Shown piece after piece: positions 14,702-23,430 of a stretch of 27,044 bases of DNA (its first letter is position 1; each line of letters opens with the position of its first letter). The stretch is from the NCBI GenBank assembly GCA_020061995.1, contig JAGUXE010000246.1, positions 1-27,044 on the forward strand, written 5' to 3'. Source of the DNA: Ignavibacteriales bacterium (GTDB lineage Bacteria; Bacteroidota; Ignavibacteria; Ignavibacteriales; Ignavibacteriaceae). The position numbers and the translations under genes are program-made. The notes below the pieces were generated by a model. That model was not told where the DNA came from. It saw only the letters and a program-made list of their open reading frames with translations, and did no database searches.

Positions 14702-15610
14702 ATGACTATAAAGAAATTTAGTGAAGATTTGTTTTTAGACACCTCAAGAATGTGCCGTCAAAATATGGAGCTTGACAGAATACCCGATTTTCTTTTCCGT
14801 GAAAAAACTTTCGGCGATCCTGATTTCAATCCTGAAATTACTTTAGCGGCATTGGATGAATTAAGTAATAAAGTTATTGGATTTATTCAGGGTGTAGTAC
14901 GAGAAAGAAAAGAAGGAAAAACCGGTTATGTAAAGTTGCTTTGTGTAGATTCTAATTTTCGGAGAAAAGGGATAGGACGTTCTCTTTATAATCAAATTGA
15001 AAATTATTTTCTTAAAGAAAAAATTAATTTAATAAGAGTTTATGAATCGTATCCAAATTATTACATGCCCGGTGTCGATCCATTTTACACTGAAGCAATT
15101 GCATTTTTTGAAAGATTAGGTTTCAAGAAGTTTAATGATACTTCAAACTTAGTTGTTGATTTATCAGCAAATACATTTTCTACCGAAGAGGAAGTCAGTA
15201 AATTGAAATCAGAAGGAATTATTTGCTATCGACCTTCTTTAAGTGAAAAAGAAGAAGTCCTGAACTGGGTGGAAAAATTTTTTTATGGTTGGATACCGGA
15301 AGTAACTAAATCGTTTGAGAATAATCCTATTTCTATTTTCTGTGCAAAAAAAAGTAATGAAGTTTTAGCCTTTTCAGCTTATGAAGTAAATAACATAGGA
15401 ACGGGTTGGTTCGGTCCAATGGGAACAGATGACAAACTTCGTGGAAAGGGAGTTGGGGGAGTTTTATTAAAGTTGTGTCTTAATGAAATGAAGAATTTAG
15501 GTTTTGTTAAAGCAATAATTCCCTGGGTAGGACCCATTCCTTTTTACATGCACTATGCGAATGCTAAAGTTCAAAGAGTATTTTGGAGATATGAAAAAAA
15601 AATGGAATGA
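14702..15610 (+). CDS. Tandem-domain GNAT N-acetyltransferase
   Basis: 302 residues with two GNAT domains. The first (about 1-155) has the acetyl-CoA loop RRKGIG at 87-92 after a VKLLCVD strand, and a later AIAFFERLGFKK helix-strand. The second (about 172-300) has RGKGVG at 247-252 after GTGWFGPMGTDD, then LLKLCLNEMKNLGF. Both keep the R/Q-x-x-G-x-G/A pyrophosphate loop, so both may bind acetyl-CoA. This two-lobed layout resembles mycothiol-synthase-like GNATs, but nothing here shows that substrate. It is cytoplasmic, with no signal peptide. It sits 8 bases after the secreted-protein gene and 44 bases before the TonB-dependent receptor. The acceptor molecule is unknown. Confidence 0.88.
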   Translation: MTIKKFSEDLFLDTSRMCRQNMELDRIPDFLFREKTFGDPDFNPEITLAALDELSNKVIGFIQGVVRERKEGKTGYVKLLCVDSNFRRKGIGRSLYNQIENYFLKEKINLIRVYESYPNYYMPGVDPFYTEAIAFFERLGFKKFNDTSNLVVDLSANTFSTEEEVSKLKSEGIICYRPSLSEKEEVLNWVEKFFYGWIPEVTKSFENNPISIFCAKKSNEVLAFSAYEVNNIGTGWFGPMGTDDKLRGKGVGGVLLKLCLNEMKNLGFVKAIIPWVGPIPFYMHYANAKVQRVFWRYEKKME

Positions 15611-15654
15611 TTTAGACTCTTTTGTTGTTGTAATATGAAAAGTAATGGGAATAG

Positions 15655-18183
15655 ATGAAGTTTATATTGGTTTTAATAAGTATCGCAGTAATTGATTTAT
15701 TTGCACAATCAGGAAATGTCAAAGGAAAAATAGAAGATGGCTCAGCAACTATTCCGGGTGTAAACATTTATTTGATGGAAACCCCTTTCGGAACAGTTTC
15801 CGATAATAATGGCAATTATATTTTACGTGGAATCCCTCCGGGAAAATATAAAATTCGATTCAGTTCAATTGGTTATGCAACCAAATTTTTTTCTATTGAA
15901 TTAGAGCCAAATCGAACTATTGAATTAAATGTAACATTGGAAAATCAAATCATCGAAGTTGATGAAGTTGAAGTTTTGGGTAAAAGGGAAAGAGTGGTGA
16001 GCGATACTAGGACGAGCATTTTGGATTTAGATCCTAAAAGTGCAAAAATTCTTCCCGGTGCTGCAGAAGATGTTTTAAGAACTTTGCAATCGCTTCCCGG
16101 TGTTTTAGCTCCGAATGATTTTTCATCACAGTTGGTTGTGAGAGGAAGCGGGCCTGATCAAAATTTAATTATTATGGATGATGTTGAAATTTTTAATCCG
16201 TATAGATTGTATGGTGTTATTAGTATGTTTAATCCGGATGCTGTTTCTGAAGTAAATCTAATCACGGGGGGATTTCCTGCAAAGTATGGTGACAGACTTT
16301 CAGCAGTACTTGATGTTTCGAATAAAGAAGGGGATCGTTTCGACAAATTTAAAGGAAGTTTGAATGCTTCTATTGTTAGTGCAAATGTTGTAGTTGAAGG
16401 TAAAAATCCATTTAATATTAATGGAAGCTGGATGCTAAATTCCCGCCGAACTTATTATGATTTAATTCTCGAGCCAATTGTAAAAAATGCCGGTTTAGTT
16501 GAAGAAAATGTCTCATTCCCAAGTTTTTATGATATTCAGGCAAAACTCGTTTTGGGTCCATTTAAAGGACATAAATTTATTTTAACAGGAATAAATTCCG
16601 AAGATGGCGTAAATGTAATTAGCTCAAAAGAAAGAAAAACTCCTGATAGTATAAACGCTCAAAACTTAACGAAGAACAATGTTGTAAGCCTTTCGCATCA
16701 ATATACTCCAACTAAAACATTTTCAAATAAGATTATTGCTTCATGGTATACAAATGACGGGGGGGGTTCTGTTGAATCAGAGTTTTTAGATCCGACATTA
16801 AATCGGAAGGATTTCGAAAATGCAATACCGGACACACTCGCTCCTTATCTTCTCGGATTCAGAGTAAAAAGCAATTTTACTTTCCAGAAGTATTCTTTGT
16901 CTGATAAATTATATTATTATTGGGGAGATAATCTTTTTGAAGCCGGAGTTGGAGTAGATTTTTTAAAAACAATTATTGATTTTAACTTCGATCTCGATCC
17001 TGAATTGAAAGCAATATTTTCAGCAAATCCGGGACTTAGGACAACACTGAATAGTTTAAGGGATGTTAAAAATTATAATCGTTATAATGTTTATCTTCAA
17101 AATAATTTTGAGTTGAGTAAAGAATTTTACATCCAACCCGGAATTAGGTTTGATCATTATCAAATTCTAAACAAAACTTATGCTGCTCCTCGAATATCTA
17201 TATCATATGCTCTTGACGATTTAACTACATTGCGCGGTGCTTGGGGATTGTATTATCAATCACCGGGATATGAAAAACTTAGAGATCAAAATACTTTTTA
17301 TGATCTTACAGAAAATTATACTAGAAATTTGGAGGCTGAAAAATCAATCCATTATGTGATTGGCCTGGAGAGATGGATAACAAGTGAATGGCATCTAAGG
17401 TTGGAGACCTATTATAAAGATTTTCAAAACTTAATAGTTCAAGAAATTGCCAAAGGTGGAAACTATTTCACGGAAAGAGTTCCAGGTGGTGACCCTCGTT
17501 CGGTTTCGGGATGGTCGCGCCCTGTAAGAAATATTGGAGATTCTTTGACTCAGATTCCGGTGAATAACTCATTCGGTGAAGCTTATGGATTCGAGTTTTT
17601 ATTGGAGAAAAAAAACAATGAGCGGGAGAGCAAACTTTCAGGTTGGATTTCATATTCTTATGCATTTGCAAATCGATATCAGAGAAAAGATATTATTCCA
17701 TTTGCCTTCGATCAAAGACATACTGTGAATCTTGTTGGAAATTATACATTCAATGAAACTTGGGAATTTGGATTTCGATGGCAATATGGGTCGGGGTTCC
17801 CGTATACTGAGCCAATTGGGTTAAAGCCTAGAATCCTTTTATTAGATCAAGATAACGATGGGAAAGCTGAGACACCGGTAATAGCCACACGTGCTACGTA
17901 TGCAAATCCAACAAACGCCGATGTTATCTTTGATATTGATTATGCTGACAGAAATCGGTTTAATGCGAGAAAACCGGCATATCATAGACTTGATGTAAGA
18001 GTTACTGCTTACACAAATTTTTGGAATTATGATTGGACTTTTTATCTTGATATAGTTAATATATATAATCGTTCAAATGTTGTAGGGTATTCTTATTTTG
18101 TTGAAGATGATTTAACAATTGGAAGAGAAGTCAACAGTATGTTTCCGATACTTCCTACAATCGGATTTAGCGTAAAGTTTTAG
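15655..18183 (+). CDS. TonB-dependent outer-membrane receptor with carboxypeptidase-regulatory-like N-domain
   Basis: 842 residues: a signal peptide (MKFILVLISIAVIDLFAQ), then a carboxypeptidase-regulatory-like beta domain (about 21-105, with GVNIYLMETPFGTVSDNNG and GNYILRGIPPGKYKIRFSSIGY). A plug domain follows (about 110-230, with LQSLPGVLAPNDF, VVRGSGPDQNLIIMDD and GGFPAKYGDRLSAVLDV). The rest is a 22-strand-type barrel (about 235-842) with a terminal aromatic (GFSVKF). These proteins import ligands across the outer membrane using TonB-ExbBD energy. No SusD-like partner gene is adjacent, so a SusCD glycan-uptake role is not supported and the ligand is unknown. Its stop is 3 bases before the DNA methyltransferase start. 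Confidence 0.93.
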   Translation: MKFILVLISIAVIDLFAQSGNVKGKIEDGSATIPGVNIYLMETPFGTVSDNNGNYILRGIPPGKYKIRFSSIGYATKFFSIELEPNRTIELNVTLENQIIEVDEVEVLGKRERVVSDTRTSILDLDPKSAKILPGAAEDVLRTLQSLPGVLAPNDFSSQLVVRGSGPDQNLIIMDDVEIFNPYRLYGVISMFNPDAVSEVNLITGGFPAKYGDRLSAVLDVSNKEGDRFDKFKGSLNASIVSANVVVEGKNPFNINGSWMLNSRRTYYDLILEPIVKNAGLVEENVSFPSFYDIQAKLVLGPFKGHKFILTGINSEDGVNVISSKERKTPDSINAQNLTKNNVVSLSHQYTPTKTFSNKIIASWYTNDGGGSVESEFLDPTLNRKDFENAIPDTLAPYLLGFRVKSNFTFQKYSLSDKLYYYWGDNLFEAGVGVDFLKTIIDFNFDLDPELKAIFSANPGLRTTLNSLRDVKNYNRYNVYLQNNFELSKEFYIQPGIRFDHYQILNKTYAAPRISISYALDDLTTLRGAWGLYYQSPGYEKLRDQNTFYDLTENYTRNLEAEKSIHYVIGLERWITSEWHLRLETYYKDFQNLIVQEIAKGGNYFTERVPGGDPRSVSGWSRPVRNIGDSLTQIPVNNSFGEAYGFEFLLEKKNNERESKLSGWISYSYAFANRYQRKDIIPFAFDQRHTVNLVGNYTFNETWEFGFRWQYGSGFPYTEPIGLKPRILLLDQDNDGKAETPVIATRATYANPTNADVIFDIDYADRNRFNARKPAYHRLDVRVTAYTNFWNYDWTFYLDIVNIYNRSNVVGYSYFVEDDLTIGREVNSMFPILPTIGFSVKF

Positions 18184-18186
18184 CAA

Positions 18187-19062
18187 ATGAAGAAAAAATC
18201 AGAAGTAAATAAAAGTGCAGCTGTAATTGATCTTGGTGAAAGAGGTTTCTATAACACCAAGAATAAATTAAATTCACTTACCGGAAAAGAATGGATAAAG
18301 TTTTCAAAATCCTGGTTTATTCATAAACCGGTTCGAAGGAAAGAAAATGAAATTCTTCATCCTGCAAAATTTCCGGAATCTTTAATAAAAGAATTCATTA
18401 CCTTTTTTACGAAAGAAAATGATTGGGTGATTGATCCCTTTATGGGAACCGGAAGTACTCTAATAGCTTCAGGTGAAACAGGTAGAAATGCTATTGCCGT
18501 TGAACTTTCTGAGGATTACTTCGAAATTGCAAAATCTCGTGTTGAAAAGAATAATTTCGAAAATTCTATTAAGCCAATTCTTGGGTCATCTTTCAATTTA
18601 AATAATTTAATTGAGGAAGAAATTAAATTTGATTACGCTATTACATCTCCACCTTATTGGAACCAATTAGAACGAAGTTCGTTACGACAAAAAATTCGTG
18701 TAGAAAAAGGGCTCGCAACTAAATATTCAGAATCTTCCGAAGATATTGGTAATATTGACCATTATGAATCTTTCATCGAACAGCAAGCACAAATATTTGA
18801 TAATGTTTTTGATCTTCTCAAAGAAGGAAAATATTTAACTGTAATTACAAATAATGTTTACTTCAAAGGAAAACTTTTTCCGTTAGCTTTTGATACCGCA
18901 ATTTCACTAACCAAAAGAGGTGATAAAAGCTGGACATTGAAAGATGAAAAAATATGGCTTCAAGATGATAAACCGTTGGTTGCACTTGGAATTAATAATG
19001 CGTGGGTCTCAAATAGACATCATCAATATTGTCTTATCTTTCGTAAGGAAAGTAAAGATTAA
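18187..19062 (+). CDS. Solitary DNA methyltransferase (N4-cytosine/N6-adenine type)
   Basis: 291 residues. DPFMGTGST at 83-91 is the S-adenosylmethionine-binding motif (FxGxG type), with the acidic ribose-binding residue likely Glu106. The catalytic motif is TSPPYW at 153-158. SPPY is usual in N4-cytosine enzymes, whereas DPPY or NPPY is more common in N6-adenine enzymes, so N4-cytosine methylation is favoured but not proven. The SAM motif precedes the catalytic motif, with about 60 residues between them and about 130 after, which could hold target recognition. No restriction endonuclease or specificity gene is beside it. It is packed between the receptor (3-base gap) and xseA (the stop is followed immediately by the xseA ATG), so it belongs to a housekeeping transcript rather than a visible restriction-modification cassette. 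A regulatory or repair-linked orphan role is inference. Confidence 0.86.
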   Translation: MKKKSEVNKSAAVIDLGERGFYNTKNKLNSLTGKEWIKFSKSWFIHKPVRRKENEILHPAKFPESLIKEFITFFTKENDWVIDPFMGTGSTLIASGETGRNAIAVELSEDYFEIAKSRVEKNNFENSIKPILGSSFNLNNLIEEEIKFDYAITSPPYWNQLERSSLRQKIRVEKGLATKYSESSEDIGNIDHYESFIEQQAQIFDNVFDLLKEGKYLTVITNNVYFKGKLFPLAFDTAISLTKRGDKSWTLKDEKIWLQDDKPLVALGINNAWVSNRHHQYCLIFRKESKD

Positions 19063-20247
19063 ATGAGTGAAAAAAATATTTTAACTGTCGGTAGTCTTAC
19101 TAAAATAATCAAAGAAATTCTGGAAGAGAGTCTTCCATCTTTTTCGTTGGTAGGGGAGATATCGAATTTCAAAGCTCACTATTCAGGGCATTGGTATTTT
19201 ACTTTAAAGGATAGTGAAGCACAAATTTCATGCACGATGTGGAAGGGTTATAATAACTACGTTTTCTTCAAACCGGAAGACGGAATGAAAGTTATTGCAA
19301 CCGGAAAATTAACTGTTTATGTACCTCGTGGAAATTATCAGATTGATATCCGTTCAATGAAACCTGCAGGCGAAGGAGAATTGCAAGCGGCTTTTGAAAG
19401 ATTAAAGAAAAAACTTTTTGATGAAGGTTTGTTCGACGCTGATTATAAAAAAGAAATCCCTACCTCGCCAAAAAAAATTGGAATTGTTACTTCAATTGAT
19501 GGAGCTGCATTTAAGGATTTAATTTCGGTTGCGCAACGACGTTATCCGCTTCTTGAATTAGTAATTGCTCCTGCTAAAGTTCAGGGAGCAGGAGCGGCAG
19601 AATCGATTGTTAATTCAATTAAAATACTAAATCAGCAGAAAGATATTGATTTAATTATTGTTGGCAGAGGTGGAGGTTCTATTGAGGATTTATGGGCTTT
19701 TAATGAAGAGATAGTTGCGCGAGCAATATTTAATTCTAAAATTCCGATAATTTCTGCTGTAGGACACGAAGTTGATTTTACAATTTCTGATTTCGTGGCA
19801 GATTTACGTGCTGCAACCCCAACAGCCGCAATGGAAATCGCAACTCCTGATATAAATGATATTTATTTATTTATTGAATCGTTTACTAATAATTCATTTG
19901 AGTTATTGATTGACAAGATTGATTTTGAAAATGAAAATATTATTAATTTAATTAATTCATACGGTTTCAGGCAGCCGATTGAGAATATCAGAAGAAAATC
20001 CCAACGAGTTGATAACACAGTCTATAAAATCGAAAATAATCTAAACAGAAAACTTATTGATTTTAAATCTTCATTAAAATTGCTGAATACAAAAATTGAT
20101 TCACACAATATTGAAAAGACTTTAAAAAAAGGTTTTGTTTTGGTTAAACAACAAAATAAATTTGTAATAAGAGGAGAAAAATTTGTTGTCGACGATGCTT
20201 TCAAACTCAAATTTTTCGACAAAGAGATAGAGGTAAAAAGAATATGA
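19063..20247 (+). CDS. xseA: Exodeoxyribonuclease VII large subunit
   Basis: 394 residues. The N-terminal OB-fold (about 1-105) includes VGEISNFKAHYSGHWYF and CTMWKG. The catalytic core carries GIVTSIDGAAFKD (140-152), GRGGGSIEDLWAFNEE (201-216) and VGHEVDFTISDF, continuing through DLRAATPTAA (to 256), the family's most conserved blocks. A charged helical region follows, which in the family forms the arm that binds the small subunits. It is slightly shorter than the Escherichia coli enzyme, the loss being in that arm. The product degrades single-stranded DNA in both directions in mismatch and recombination repair. It starts directly after the methyltransferase stop and overlaps xseB by four bases (ATGA), so the two subunits are translationally coupled. 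Confidence 0.97.
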   Translation: MSEKNILTVGSLTKIIKEILEESLPSFSLVGEISNFKAHYSGHWYFTLKDSEAQISCTMWKGYNNYVFFKPEDGMKVIATGKLTVYVPRGNYQIDIRSMKPAGEGELQAAFERLKKKLFDEGLFDADYKKEIPTSPKKIGIVTSIDGAAFKDLISVAQRRYPLLELVIAPAKVQGAGAAESIVNSIKILNQQKDIDLIIVGRGGGSIEDLWAFNEEIVARAIFNSKIPIISAVGHEVDFTISDFVADLRAATPTAAMEIATPDINDIYLFIESFTNNSFELLIDKIDFENENIINLINSYGFRQPIENIRRKSQRVDNTVYKIENNLNRKLIDFKSSLKLLNTKIDSHNIEKTLKKGFVLVKQQNKFVIRGEKFVVDDAFKLKFFDKEIEVKRI

Positions 20248-20483
20248 AAAAGAAAGAGAAAGAGACCAAAAGAACATTTAACGAAAATCTTAGTCGACTT
20301 GAAGAAATTTCAAGAAAACTTGAAGAGGATAATCTTGATCTTGAGTTAGCGATTGAGTTGTATGAAGAGGGAGTTGAGCTTTCTAAAGTTTGTATAGAAT
20401 CACTCAAATCAGCTGAAGTTAAGATTACTGAACTTAAAACTAAATTGAATAATGTTCTTGAAGTATCAGAAGATGATATTTAA
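20244..20483 (+). CDS. xseB: Exodeoxyribonuclease VII small subunit
   Basis: A 79-residue, highly charged, all-helical protein of the usual family length. The signature FNENLSRLEEISRKLEEDN, then LDLELAIELYEEGVELS, matches XseB. Several copies wrap the XseA arm in the holoenzyme. Its ATG overlaps the xseA TGA. dxs follows after 21 bases; in E. coli xseB, ispA and dxs are neighbours, and here ispA is absent between them. Confidence 0.95.
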   Translation: MKKKEKETKRTFNENLSRLEEISRKLEEDNLDLELAIELYEEGVELSKVCIESLKSAEVKITELKTKLNNVLEVSEDDI

Positions 20484-20504
20484 GTAAAGATTGGAGAACA
20501 AGAA

Positions 20505-22424
20505 ATGTCTGAGATTAATCCATATCCGATTTTATCAAAAGTAAATATTCCTGCGGATATAAGGAATCTGAGTATTCATGATTTAAAACAATTGTGTACC
20601 GATATACGGATGTATATGGTTGATGTTATATCGGAAATCGGTGGTCACTTCGGTGGCGGACTTGGTACTGTTGAGCTTACAGTTGCACTTCATAAGGTAT
20701 TCAATACTCCAAATGATTTGATTGTTTGGGATACCGGTCATCAGGCATACCCCCATAAAATTCTGACCGGAAGAAAAGAACAATTAAAAACCATACGTCA
20801 ATTGAATGGTATCTCAGGGTTTTTAAAAAGAAGTGAAAGTGAATATGATACATTTGGTGCAGGGCATGCTTCCACATCAATCTCTGCTGCATTGGGTATG
20901 GCAGTTGCACAGAATTATTTTACTGACAAAAGAAAAGTTGTAGCTGTTATTGGAGATGGTGCTATGACGGGCGGAATGGCATATGAAGCCATGAATAATT
21001 CTGGTGTTCTTAAAGCTAATCTGATCGTCGTTCTCAACGATAATAATATGTCAATAGCACCTAACGTCTGGCAAATATCAAATTATTTTAACGAACTAAT
21101 AGCACATCCTGAATACAATAAATTTAAAGGATATGTTTGGGATTTAACCGGTAAGTTAGACCAATTCGGTGATCGATTGAGATTAATTGCAGGAAGACTT
21201 GAAAGTGGTATTAAAGCTGTAGTTACTCCGGGAATGTTATTTGAAGCACTAGGCTTCAGATATTTTGGTCCGCTTAATGGACACAACTTGCATCAATTAG
21301 TTAGAATATTTGATCAGGTAAAAGACTTTAATGGACCAATATTAATTCACATTATCACCGAAAAAGGAAAGGGATATAAACCTGCAGAAGGACATATCCA
21401 ACGGCTACATGCATCAACACCTTTTGACAAAGTCACGGGATTGGCTTATAAAAAAGAAGGTGCTCCTCAGGCTTATACAACAATTTTTGGTAAAGCACTC
21501 GTTGAAATTGTTAAAGAGAATCCAAAAGTTATCGGTATTACAGGCGCTATGCCTGACGGAACCGGATTAAATTTCTTGCAAGAATCCTGCCCGCATAATT
21601 ATTATGATGTTGGCATTGCAGAAGAGCACGCCGTTACATTTGCAGCGGGCATGGCAACTCAAGGATTAATTCCTGTAATAGCAGTTTATTCAACATTTTT
21701 GCAAAGAGCTTTTGATCATATTGTACACGATGTAGCTCTTCAAAAATTGCATGTAGTTTTTGCTTTAGATAGAGCAGGATTAGTTGGAGCTGATGGTCCC
21801 ACCCATCACGGTTCATTTGATTTATCTTATCTCAGAATGATTCCACATCTTGTTTTGATGGCACCAAAAGATGAAGCAGAACTTCGTAATATGCTTTATA
21901 CTGCTGTTCAGTATAAAAAAGGTCCGATTGCACTCCGTTATCCACGAGGTTCAGCATTAGGGGTTGAGATTAAACCGGGATTTGAAGAAATCCCAATCGG
22001 GAAAGCTGAAGTTCTTTCAAAAGGTGATGATGTAGCTTTATTGGCAGTTGGATCTATGGTCGACTATGCTCTTCATGCCGAGGTAAAGCTACGTGAATTG
22101 GGAATTAATCCTGAGATAGTGAATATGAGGTTTATTAAACCGCTTGATACTGAACTATTGGATGAAATTGCATCGCGACATAAAAAAATTGTAACCCTTG
22201 AAGAAAATAGTATTGTTGGCGGATTTGGTAGTGGTGTTGCTGAATATTTCATCGATAAAAACTATAAAACCGATATCCTTCGAATCGGTTTACCTGACTA
22301 TTTTATTGATCATGGAACACAATCGGAATTACACAGCATACTTGGAATTGATTCCGAAGGGATTGTTAAGCAAGTTTTACAATTTTGTAAATCAAATCAT
22401 TATTCAAATGAGGTATCCGTTTGA
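20505..22424 (+). CDS. dxs: 1-deoxy-D-xylulose-5-phosphate synthase
   Basis: 639 residues, the usual length. Thiamine diphosphate and Mg binding: GDG at 150-152 within VIGDGAMTGG, and N180 in LNDNN. Active-site histidines are at 48 (GGHFGGGLG) and 79 (DTGHQAYPHK). GAGHASTSISAALGMA (118-133) and the second-domain block VGIAEEHAVTFAAGMA, with the proton-relay Glu, are all present. The enzyme joins pyruvate and glyceraldehyde 3-phosphate to make DXP, the first step of the MEP isoprenoid pathway and a source for thiamine and pyridoxal. GGAGAA precedes the ATG. The TGA overlaps the next gene's ATG by one base, so the oxidoreductase is translationally coupled to it. Confidence 0.98.
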   Translation: MSEINPYPILSKVNIPADIRNLSIHDLKQLCTDIRMYMVDVISEIGGHFGGGLGTVELTVALHKVFNTPNDLIVWDTGHQAYPHKILTGRKEQLKTIRQLNGISGFLKRSESEYDTFGAGHASTSISAALGMAVAQNYFTDKRKVVAVIGDGAMTGGMAYEAMNNSGVLKANLIVVLNDNNMSIAPNVWQISNYFNELIAHPEYNKFKGYVWDLTGKLDQFGDRLRLIAGRLESGIKAVVTPGMLFEALGFRYFGPLNGHNLHQLVRIFDQVKDFNGPILIHIITEKGKGYKPAEGHIQRLHASTPFDKVTGLAYKKEGAPQAYTTIFGKALVEIVKENPKVIGITGAMPDGTGLNFLQESCPHNYYDVGIAEEHAVTFAAGMATQGLIPVIAVYSTFLQRAFDHIVHDVALQKLHVVFALDRAGLVGADGPTHHGSFDLSYLRMIPHLVLMAPKDEAELRNMLYTAVQYKKGPIALRYPRGSALGVEIKPGFEEIPIGKAEVLSKGDDVALLAVGSMVDYALHAEVKLRELGINPEIVNMRFIKPLDTELLDEIASRHKKIVTLEENSIVGGFGSGVAEYFIDKNYKTDILRIGLPDYFIDHGTQSELHSILGIDSEGIVKQVLQFCKSNHYSNEVSV

Positions 22425-23425
22425 TGGAACCAACCAATATTGCCGTAATAGGGCTTGGTGGAATTTCGCAGGTAAATCATCTCCCAATCCTCAACAAAAT
22501 GTCGAATGTAAAAGTTGTTGCACTTTGTGATATAAACAAAAGTCGATTGTTGAGTGTCGCCCATAAGTTTGGAGTAAAACAAACTTTTACTGATTATAAA
22601 GAAATGATAAAAAATACGGACATTGATGCCCTTATAATTGCAACTCCAACAAGCAGTCATAAAGAGATTGCAATCGATTGCACTGAAGCAAAAAAAAACC
22701 TTCTTATAGAGAAACCAATTGCTCGTACCTTTAAAGAAACAGAAGAAATTGTTAATGCTGCAAAAAAAAATAAAGTGCAAATAATGGTTGGGATGAATAT
22801 GCGTTATCGTCCTGATATTATGCTGTTGAAGAGCATTATTAATGCAGGAGATTTAGGATCCCCTTTTTATGTTAAACTCGGTTGGCTCAGAAAACAGAGT
22901 AGCGAAGGAAAATGGTTTACTAAAAAAGAGGAGGCGGGGGGAGGAGTTATTCTTGATCTCGGAATAGTTTTACTTGATATAGCTTTATGGTTACTAAATT
23001 TCCCGGCAATCAAAACAGTTTCTACACATAATTATGCTATAAATACTAAAACCGTCGAGGATGCCTCTATTAGTTTTATGAGATGTCAACCCGACTCAAT
23101 TATTTCTCTTGAAACAAGTTGGTCATTATCTTCTGAGAAAGATTCATTCTATTTGAATGTTCATGGTTCTAAGGGAAGTGCATCGTTAAATCCTTTAAGA
23201 ATAATCCGAAGGAACGAAGATCAACACATAGATTTAACACCTTTCAAATCGGAAAATCCGTTAGCACTTTTCAAAAAATCATACACCAACGAATTAAAAC
23301 ATTTTTTAGGCGCAGTGAGAGGTTTAAACCCCATTCTTTCAACCGGAAATGAAGCGCTTTCCAGGATGAAAATAGTTGAAAATATGTATAAATCAGCCAA
23401 AGAAAATTCAGAAATATTAATGTAA
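22424..23425 (+). CDS. Gfo/Idh/MocA-family NAD(P)-dependent oxidoreductase with altered catalytic His
   Basis: 333 residues from the ATG at 22424, which shares its A with the dxs stop; a TTG three bases upstream is less likely. The Rossmann nucleotide-binding loop is GLGGIS at 10-15, followed by CDIN at 36-39, where the acidic Asp37 favours NAD. The family signature EKP (96-98) supplies the catalytic Lys97. The second motif reads GGGVILDLGIVLLD (172-185): Asp178 is kept, but the His normally four residues later is Val182. Family members oxidise or reduce sugars and cyclitols; the missing His makes the usual proton transfer doubtful. The substrate is unknown. It lies between dxs and the two-component pair (5-base gap), all on one transcript. 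Confidence 0.9.
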   Translation: MEPTNIAVIGLGGISQVNHLPILNKMSNVKVVALCDINKSRLLSVAHKFGVKQTFTDYKEMIKNTDIDALIIATPTSSHKEIAIDCTEAKKNLLIEKPIARTFKETEEIVNAAKKNKVQIMVGMNMRYRPDIMLLKSIINAGDLGSPFYVKLGWLRKQSSEGKWFTKKEEAGGGVILDLGIVLLDIALWLLNFPAIKTVSTHNYAINTKTVEDASISFMRCQPDSIISLETSWSLSSEKDSFYLNVHGSKGSASLNPLRIIRRNEDQHIDLTPFKSENPLALFKKSYTNELKHFLGAVRGLNPILSTGNEALSRMKIVENMYKSAKENSEILM

Positions 23426-23430
23426 ATATT

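Noticed and set aside
15655..18183. SusC-type glycan importer in a polysaccharide-utilisation locus
   Set aside because: No SusD-like lipoprotein, glycosidase or sigma/anti-sigma pair is adjacent, so only a generic TonB-dependent receptor is supported.
18187..19062. Restriction-modification or anti-phage defence island
   Set aside because: Only the methyltransferase is present; its neighbours are xseA, xseB, dxs and a receptor, with no nuclease, helicase or mobile gene.
22198..22780. Extra open frames on both strands at the dxs/oxidoreductase junction
   Set aside because: They overlap two well-supported genes in other frames and show no conserved domain.
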